Of a stretch of 64,000 bases of DNA, positions 59,533 to 64,000 are shown piece after piece. The stretch is taken from positions 351,176 through 415,175 of the forward strand of contig NZ_JAKWBF010000001.1 in assembly GCF_022513585.1 (NCBI RefSeq). The letters run 5' to 3'. This DNA is from Gordonia gummivorans (GTDB lineage: Bacteria > Actinomycetota > Actinomycetes > Mycobacteriales > Mycobacteriaceae). Positions within the stretch are counted from its first letter, which is position 1; every line of letters begins with the position of its first letter. A model generated the notes under the pieces. That model was not told where the DNA came from, searched no databases, and worked only from the letters and a program-made list of their open reading frames with translations. The position numbers and the translations under genes were made by a program.

Positions 59533-60474
59533 GTGAGCACACCGAACAATCGGGACAAGGACAACGGTGGTCCCAGCGCTGGGGGTCAGCCGGGCACAGG
59601 CACGCCGACGGGCGGTCTGGTCCCGCCCTGGCAGCGAGGCCAGACCGACAGCCGTGACCAGGTGGATCCGGGCGTCACGCAGGAGATCGAGCGGCCGACC
59701 CGGGACACCGTCGTCGGGCCGCCGAACGGGCAGGGTGCGCCAGCCGGGCCGAGCGGTCCGCCGCAGAATGGACAAGGCGGCCCGCCGCAGAATGGACAAG
59801 GCGGCCCGCCGCCGCGCGGCATCGTGAGCAGCGGTACCGCCGCCGCCAGCATGAGCGGACAGCAGGCCCCGGTCACCAATCTGGAGAATCCGCCGCGGCG
59901 GACGGCCACCGCAACCCAGGAGCCGACGCAACGGTTCGTCGAATCGCCGACGAGCACCATCGAGCGCGACCAGCTGCAGGGGCAGCAGCTGCCCGACCTC
60001 GACGCGATCCACCACACCGAGGCCAAACAGGCAGCGGCCAACAATGCTGCGGCCGCTGCGGTGACCAAACCGTCGGCACGGTCGGCGCCGGCGCAGGTCC
60101 GCGGCAACACTCCGCTGCGTGCGGCCGTTCAGATCCGCCGGATCGATCCGTGGGCGACCTTCAAGATCGCCGCCGTGCTCTCGGTCATCGGCTTCATCAT
60201 CTGGATGATCGCGATCGCCGTTCTCTACCTCGTGCTCGACGGCATGGGTGTCTGGGATCAGGTGAACAACTCCTTCGGCACCCTCGTCACCGCCGACGGT
60301 TCGGCGAGCGAAGGTGACATCGTGAGCGCCACAACCGTGTTCGGTGCGTCGGCGTTGCTCGGTGCGGTCAATGCCATCCTCATCACCGCTCTGGCCACCA
60401 TCGGGTCCTATATCTACAACATCTGTGCCGACCTCGTCGGTGGCGCCGAGGTCACACTCGCCGACCTGGACTGA
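59533..60474 (+). CDS. DUF3566 membrane protein (Rv0007-type)
   Basis: A 313-residue protein. The first 200 residues are Gly/Pro/Gln-rich and disordered with a repeated NGQGGPPQ stretch from an 18-base duplication (about 59759–59810). The C-terminal DUF3566 domain begins RAAVQIRRIDPWATFKIAAV and has two membrane helices, the second in FGASALLGAVNAILITALATIG. Its mycobacterial counterpart (Rv0007) is always downstream of gyrA; function unknown. The GTG at 59533 follows GAGGG; TAGGCT near 59468 may be its -10. Confidence 0.9.
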   Translation: MSTPNNRDKDNGGPSAGGQPGTGTPTGGLVPPWQRGQTDSRDQVDPGVTQEIERPTRDTVVGPPNGQGAPAGPSGPPQNGQGGPPQNGQGGPPPRGIVSSGTAAASMSGQQAPVTNLENPPRRTATATQEPTQRFVESPTSTIERDQLQGQQLPDLDAIHHTEAKQAAANNAAAAAVTKPSARSAPAQVRGNTPLRAAVQIRRIDPWATFKIAAVLSVIGFIIWMIAIAVLYLVLDGMGVWDQVNNSFGTLVTADGSASEGDIVSATTVFGASALLGAVNAILITALATIGSYIYNICADLVGGAEVTLADLD

Positions 60475-60487
60475 CGGCGGACCCGTC

Positions 60488-60556
60488 GGAAATCTGTACC
60501 TGGGAGGCCGACCAAGTGCACAGTGCATGTGGTGGGGTCGAGACGTACAGCTTTCC
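60488..60556 (+). repeat. 69-bp element with terminal inverted repeats, copy 2
   Basis: Ends GGAAATCTGTAC and GTACAGCTTTCC. Same length and orientation as the copy in oriC at 51001–51069, 78% identical. The third base pair of the stem changes from G–C to A–T on both sides. It lies 13 bases after the DUF3566 stop. Confidence 0.85.
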
Positions 60557-60677
60557 TACGGAGTGGCGATCGCGTTCGGGCATTCGGGTCGAGAGCCCCG
60601 CGGTGACGGTCACCGAAATGGTCGCCGTGGCGTGTCACCGCGCAGCGTAGGCTCCCAGGGCCCACCGACCAGCCGTT

Positions 60678-60707
60678 TTGCTACTTGAGCGTCGGGTCGG
60701 GTAATCT
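60678..60707 (+). promoter_or_regulatory. promoter of the tRNA-Ile/tRNA-Ala operon
   Basis: TTGCTA (60678–60683) and TAATCT (60702–60707) with an 18-base spacer, 15 bases before the first tRNA. A perfect CGGTGAC-G-GTCACCG palindrome lies upstream near 60600. Confidence 0.6.
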
Positions 60708-60722
60708 CACACCTCGGTTCAA

Positions 60723-60799
60723 GGGCCTATAGCTCAGGCGGTTAGAGCGCTTCGCTGATAACGAAGAGGTCGGAGGTTCAAGTCCTCCTAGGCCCACCA
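60723..60799 (+). tRNA. ileT: tRNA-Ile (GAT), CCA encoded
   Basis: Acceptor GGGCCTA pairs with TAGGCCC; D arm AGCTCAGGCGGTTAGAGC; anticodon loop CTGATAA with GAT; T arm GGAGGTTCAAGTCCTCC; discriminator A and CCA. The gene follows gyrA as in mycobacteria. Confidence 0.97.
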
Positions 60800-60806
60800 A
60801 GAACCA

Positions 60807-60882
60807 GGGGCCTTAGCTCAGTTGGTAGAGCGCCGCCTTTGCAAGGCGGATGTCAGGAGTTCGAATCTCCTAGGCTCCACCA
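60807..60882 (+). tRNA. alaT: tRNA-Ala (TGC), CCA encoded
   Basis: Acceptor GGGGCCT with AGGCTCC (one G–U); D arm AGCTCAGTTGGTAGAGC; anticodon loop TTTGCAA with TGC; T arm AGGAGTTCGAATCTCCT; encoded CCA. It lies seven bases after tRNA-Ile and is presumably cotranscribed. Confidence 0.97.
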
Positions 60883-61439
60883 CCCCACCACGCACCTCAT
60901 TCTTGCGGAATGTAACTCGTGCCGCGTCGTTCGCCAGTAAGGCGAAGCCGGCCGTCATCGACCAAACGAGAATGCTCATGGAGTCATAGCTTTTGAAAGT
61001 ATGACGCGCCACGACCTCCGGGTGTAGTTGAAATCGCGAGTGAGTGTGCCACCGCGTCCGGCAAGCCTGTGCCGGTCCCTGGTGGGGACAGATTCCAAAC
61101 ACGCCCCACCACCGACCGCCTGGCCCCGTGCGGGTGCTCCGGCGGCTGAGCGTCCGCTCAAGCAGGTCCGGCCCTACGGTGACAGCTTTCAGCACGATAG
61201 GAGACAGCGACTGTTGCCGCGGAGCACTGCGCCCGTCGCTTGGACCGTCGTGCCCAGAGCCATGCACTCGACTGTGACTGGGCACACACCTGTGGATGCC
61301 GGGATGAATTCCACATTTGATCTGATGTAGCGTCGCGCTCAGAGTGTTTCAAGTGCAGGGCATTTGTCGTCGGGGGAACTTGCGGTGAGCAGTCGGGGGA
61401 TAGGGCTATCAGCTGGGCAGGGTCTGCCTGGGTTGAGTC
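60883..61439. other. gap after the tRNAs, no gene recognised
   Basis: A 557-base stretch. A 155-codon minus-strand frame runs through it, but its last 20 codons are the antisense of tRNA-Ala, so I do not call it. I see no clear promoter, although one is expected for the operon starting at 61440. Confidence 0.5.
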
Positions 61440-62276
61440 ATGCTCGGTTCCGGTGCTGACGCGATGAAACCGACCTTGCGCTGGTTCGATGACCTCGAAC
61501 CGCCGGCCGCGACACCCGACACCAGAACTGGCCGGGTCCTCGCCGACCACCTCGCCGCGGCGCGACTCGGAACTCCGCGTCCGGCCGCCACAGCACCGTC
61601 TGAACCCCAGCGTCCGGCTGCAGTGCCTGCGGCAAGGGCGCAGCGAGCTCCACAAGAGTGGGAGACGCTCTTCGAGCCCCCCAACCGCACACCACCTCGG
61701 ACTGGGCGCCTGTCAGCTGTCCGCGGGGTCTGGGACGACCATCGAGGTGCGGTTCTCGCCTCTGCGGCGGCTCTTGTGGCAGTTGCGCTCATCGGAGGCC
61801 TTACACTAGCGCTGACCGGCGGCAGCGAACCTCGCGCCACGGAATCGGTTGCCGCGCAGAGTTCGACGCCATCGCCCGACGACACGATCTCGTCGACGCC
61901 CACCAACGACTGCCCGTCATCGACCCGGGGTCCGGTCACCACCGGCAACGACGCGGGAGATCAGCGGTCAGGTGCCGGTGCCATCAAGGCGTTCAACTAC
62001 GCCTACTACGTCACCCGTTCCGCACGGCAGGCTCGGCTCGTAACCCTGGCCGGTGCAGTGGATTCGGAGAACGTCCTGCAGGCCATCATCGACAACGTTC
62101 GTCCGGGATCTCACCACTGCTTGGTGATCACCAGCATCGGAGAAGGCACCTACCGGGTGCGGCTCAGCGTGTTTCCGCCCACCGGCGGCGCCCCGATCGT
62201 CTACCCGCAGGTGATTCGCACCGAGTCGCTGGAAGGCAGGACGTGGATCGCGTCGATAACCAAGGACGAGGGCTGA
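61440..62276 (+). CDS. single-pass membrane protein with external domain, function unknown
   Basis: I do not recognise this 278-residue protein. Residues 1–100 are Pro/Ala/Arg-rich and presumably cytoplasmic; one helix (AVLASAAALVAVALIGGLTLAL, about residues 104–125) follows; the external part has a Ser/Thr/Pro linker and a compact domain of about 100 residues (FNYAYYVTRSARQARLV, SHHCLVITSIGEGTYRVRLS) with two cysteines. Possible starts are ATG 61440 and ATG 61464 (MKPTLRWFDDL). It is the first gene of a three-gene rightward set. The layout resembles small actinobacterial membrane-anchored domains of unknown function. Confidence 0.75.
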   Translation: MLGSGADAMKPTLRWFDDLEPPAATPDTRTGRVLADHLAAARLGTPRPAATAPSEPQRPAAVPAARAQRAPQEWETLFEPPNRTPPRTGRLSAVRGVWDDHRGAVLASAAALVAVALIGGLTLALTGGSEPRATESVAAQSSTPSPDDTISSTPTNDCPSSTRGPVTTGNDAGDQRSGAGAIKAFNYAYYVTRSARQARLVTLAGAVDSENVLQAIIDNVRPGSHHCLVITSIGEGTYRVRLSVFPPTGGAPIVYPQVIRTESLEGRTWIASITKDEG

Positions 62277-62394
62277 CAAGTGTTTGCCGACAACGACAAT
62301 CGCTGTGCTCCCGGGGGGAGCCGCTGGAGGAGAGGAAATCACAGGTGAGCAATCAACTCGGGGACGGTCGAAGCATCGTCGGGAGGCCGACGGA

Positions 62395-63528
62395 GTGGGC
62401 TCGGTACGGCTGTCGTTGAGTGTCGCCGCAATGGCTGCCGCGCTGGCGACGGGTGTGGGTGCTGGTGTCGCTCATGGTGTTCCGGAGCAGGGTGGTACAA
62501 CGCCGGGCGTTCCGGAGCAGGGCGGTACCACCCCGGCGCCGTCGCCGGGTAATGAGGTTCCGTTGGTGGAGCCGGGTCCGGGTTCGGTGCCGGGTCCGCC
62601 GCAGGAGGCGCCGTATCAGCCGTATGTGCCTGAGGTGATTGATTATGGAGATCGGTATTCGCCGGTGCCGAATCGTCCGTTGACCGCGCCGAAGCCGGTG
62701 GCTCCGGTGCGGCCGATTGCGCCGCCGCCGAACAAGATTCGTATCGGCAACTTCATCACCGACATCCCGCAGGGCATGAGTGTTCGAGATGTGAACTCGA
62801 TCAATGCGTGGTCTGCGTATGGGGAGTCGAAGATCGCACAGGGTTTGATTTCGGTAGGCGTGCCCAAGGATGAGGCGAGTCGTCAGGCTGCGTCGACGAT
62901 CATCGGTGTGATGGCCGGTGGCACGGTCGCGGTGGGTGCGACGGTGGCTGCGGCGGCTGTGGGTGGGCTCGCGGGTGCCGCGGTCGGCGCGGGCATTGGT
63001 GCGGCGGTCGGGCTTGCAATCGAGCCGCTTGCGCCCTGGCCGTTCGTCGGTCCGGGTGCCCTGATTGGCGCTGGTGTGGGCGCGGTGACGGGTGCTGCGT
63101 TGCTGGGTGTTCCGGTGGCGGTGGTGGGTTTGGCGGGCACGGTGGCTGCTGGTGTTGTGGCGTACACGTTGGGTGCGGGGGATCCGGGGGCGAATCCGCG
63201 GGCGCCGTGGCAGCAGAACCCGGGTCCCAAGCATGCGTTGCCGAATCCGGAAGGGAACCAGTTTGTGCTGACCCTGGGTCCTGATGAGGCCAAGCGTGCT
63301 GGGTTGCCGGCGGTGAGTTATGTGGTGAACAAGCGTGGTGATGTGAGCGGCAATATCGCCGGCCAGAAGTTCGGGTGGTCGGTGGAGCAGGCCACTGCCC
63401 CGTATCGGGTGTTGGGTCCGCAGGTCGAGCAGAGTGCTCGCGCTCTGACGAAACAGGGTGCGGCAGCACTGAAATCCGTGGTGCCCGGTGTGAACATCGC
63501 GTGGCCACAAGAAGCACGACCGAACTGA
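62395..63528 (+). CDS. secreted glycine-zipper protein ('insoluble domain'-type)
   Basis: A 377-residue exported protein. The signal peptide (LSLSVAAMAAALATGVGAGVAHG) ends near residue 26. A duplicated GVPEQGGTTP (30 bases) and a Pro-rich segment lead to the conserved GNFITDIPQGMSVRDVNSIN and a long Gly/Ala membrane-like region (about residues 165–255) built of GxxxG/AxxxG zippers (GGLAGAAVGAGIGAAVGLA). The C-terminus (YVVNKRGDVSGNIAGQKFGW) is polar. Proteins of this type in Gordonia and Rhodococcus are, as I recall, annotated 'insoluble domain protein'. GTG 62395 follows GGGAGG; the frame is open to 62284. T/G-ending codons are far commoner than in its neighbours. Confidence 0.72.
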   Translation: MGSVRLSLSVAAMAAALATGVGAGVAHGVPEQGGTTPGVPEQGGTTPAPSPGNEVPLVEPGPGSVPGPPQEAPYQPYVPEVIDYGDRYSPVPNRPLTAPKPVAPVRPIAPPPNKIRIGNFITDIPQGMSVRDVNSINAWSAYGESKIAQGLISVGVPKDEASRQAASTIIGVMAGGTVAVGATVAAAAVGGLAGAAVGAGIGAAVGLAIEPLAPWPFVGPGALIGAGVGAVTGAALLGVPVAVVGLAGTVAAGVVAYTLGAGDPGANPRAPWQQNPGPKHALPNPEGNQFVLTLGPDEAKRAGLPAVSYVVNKRGDVSGNIAGQKFGWSVEQATAPYRVLGPQVEQSARALTKQGAAALKSVVPGVNIAWPQEARPN

Positions 63529-63539
63529 GGAGACCTCGA

Positions 63540-64000
63540 ATGGTGCGCAAGAGTGCAGTCGTATCGATCGCAGTGGCCGTCATGGCCATGCTGTTTGGTG
63601 CCGCCCCGGCGCGAGCCGACCGTCCCCTCGGCAACATCGCGATCTACAGTCCGATCATCGCGACAGTCGGTGATCATGACTACTGTCGTGGTTCGTTCGA
63701 CGTGGGACTCTCCTCGAAGAGTCGGAAGCCGGGCGTCGTCAAAGTCACACTGACCTCTCGAGGCTTCACCGGAAACGGCCGTGGATGGACGCGAAATCCA
63801 CAGTGCCGATTTCTGATCGGAATCACCGCTTTGGGGAGTCGGGCCTTCTATCGTGACTATTGGATTCCGGCGGCCTTTGGTCCTCGACCTGGACAGAAGA
63901 TCGTGCGCGAGGTGATGACGGGTTCCGGGCTGAGCACGGTCGCCGTTCAAACCTACGTGTCCAAGACTACGGTCCGGACACCCCAATCGCTAAAGACGGC
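63540..64000 (+). CDS. secreted protein of unknown function (3' end outside window)
   Basis: The frame from ATG 63540 is open to the window edge, giving 153 residues so far. A Sec signal peptide (VVSIAVAVMAMLFGAAPARA) precedes a mature beta-rich domain with two cysteines (HDYCRGSF, NPQCRFL) that probably pair. A GGAGA Shine–Dalgarno lies seven bases upstream and only 11 bases separate it from the previous stop, so it is cotranscribed with the glycine-zipper gene. I do not recognise the family. Confidence 0.75.
   Translation, partial: MVRKSAVVSIAVAVMAMLFGAAPARADRPLGNIAIYSPIIATVGDHDYCRGSFDVGLSSKSRKPGVVKVTLTSRGFTGNGRGWTRNPQCRFLIGITALGSRAFYRDYWIPAAFGPRPGQKIVREVMTGSGLSTVAVQTYVSKTTVRTPQSLKT

Noticed and set aside
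60818..61285. 155-codon minus-strand frame after the tRNAs
   Set aside because: Its last codons are the reverse complement of tRNA-Ala (VEPRRFELLTSALQ), a common annotation artefact.

Overview
This is high-GC actinobacterial DNA covering the chromosome replication origin of a mycolic-acid bacterium (order Mycobacteriales). I infer Gordonia or a close relative. The strongest evidence is gene order: pcnA–NUDIX–DUF6049–murJ, then sigM–anti-sigma–trxB–trxA–cwlM–GNAT–parB–parA–rsmG–jag–yidC–yidD–rnpA–rpmH, then dnaA–dnaN–recF–dciA–gyrB–gyrA–DUF3566–tRNA-Ile–tRNA-Ala. This is the order known around the Mycobacterium tuberculosis origin. Genus is an inference; no rRNA is present.

Layout. 1–4.6 kb: the end of a MoxR ATPase gene, DUF58, a small secreted protein, SpoIIM-like and RDD membrane proteins. 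4.6–20.4 kb: housekeeping and metabolic genes (acyl-CoA dehydrogenase, TfoX-like, leuS, SdpI-like, SBF-type symporter, secreted CocE hydrolase, YqgE, MFS exporter, an aspartate-rich repeat protein, an EgtE-like PLP enzyme, glpD with a TetR regulator, a lipid kinase). 20.4–29.8 kb: pcnA, NUDIX, DUF6049 and a giant MurJ fused to a pseudokinase. 29.8–37.6 kb: an accessory block between murJ and sigM, which adjoin in M. tuberculosis. It holds a lipoprotein hydrolase, a sterol-desaturase/TetR/DUF2834/MpaB-type cluster, a GNAT, a small membrane protein, a glycosyltransferase/TetR pair and a gene remnant. 37.6–60.9 kb: the origin core with redox, cell-wall, segregation, membrane-insertion and replication genes, parS sites and DnaA boxes. 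60.9–64 kb: after the tRNAs, an apparent operon of three exported or membrane proteins of unknown function, the last cut by the window edge.

How the genes fit together. trxB/trxA, sigM and its anti-sigma factor form a redox/envelope stress unit with recognisable ECF-type promoters. MurJ and CwlM, a pseudoenzyme lacking a zinc ligand, link lipid II flipping to regulation of peptidoglycan synthesis. ParA, ParB and three parS sites segregate the origin. YidC, YidD, Jag, RnpA and RpmH form the usual leftward cluster.

Regulation and repeats. At least fourteen genes have a TANNNT -10 box ending 6–8 bases before the start codon, implying leaderless mRNAs. Notable non-coding structure includes a 69-bp element with terminal inverted repeats present once after dnaA and once after the DUF3566 gene, a 19-bp-period GTTTCTG array at 15.35–15.43 kb, a roughly 180-bp imperfect palindrome before the RDD gene, and several short tandem repeat families. 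I saw no CRISPR array, prophage or insertion sequence.
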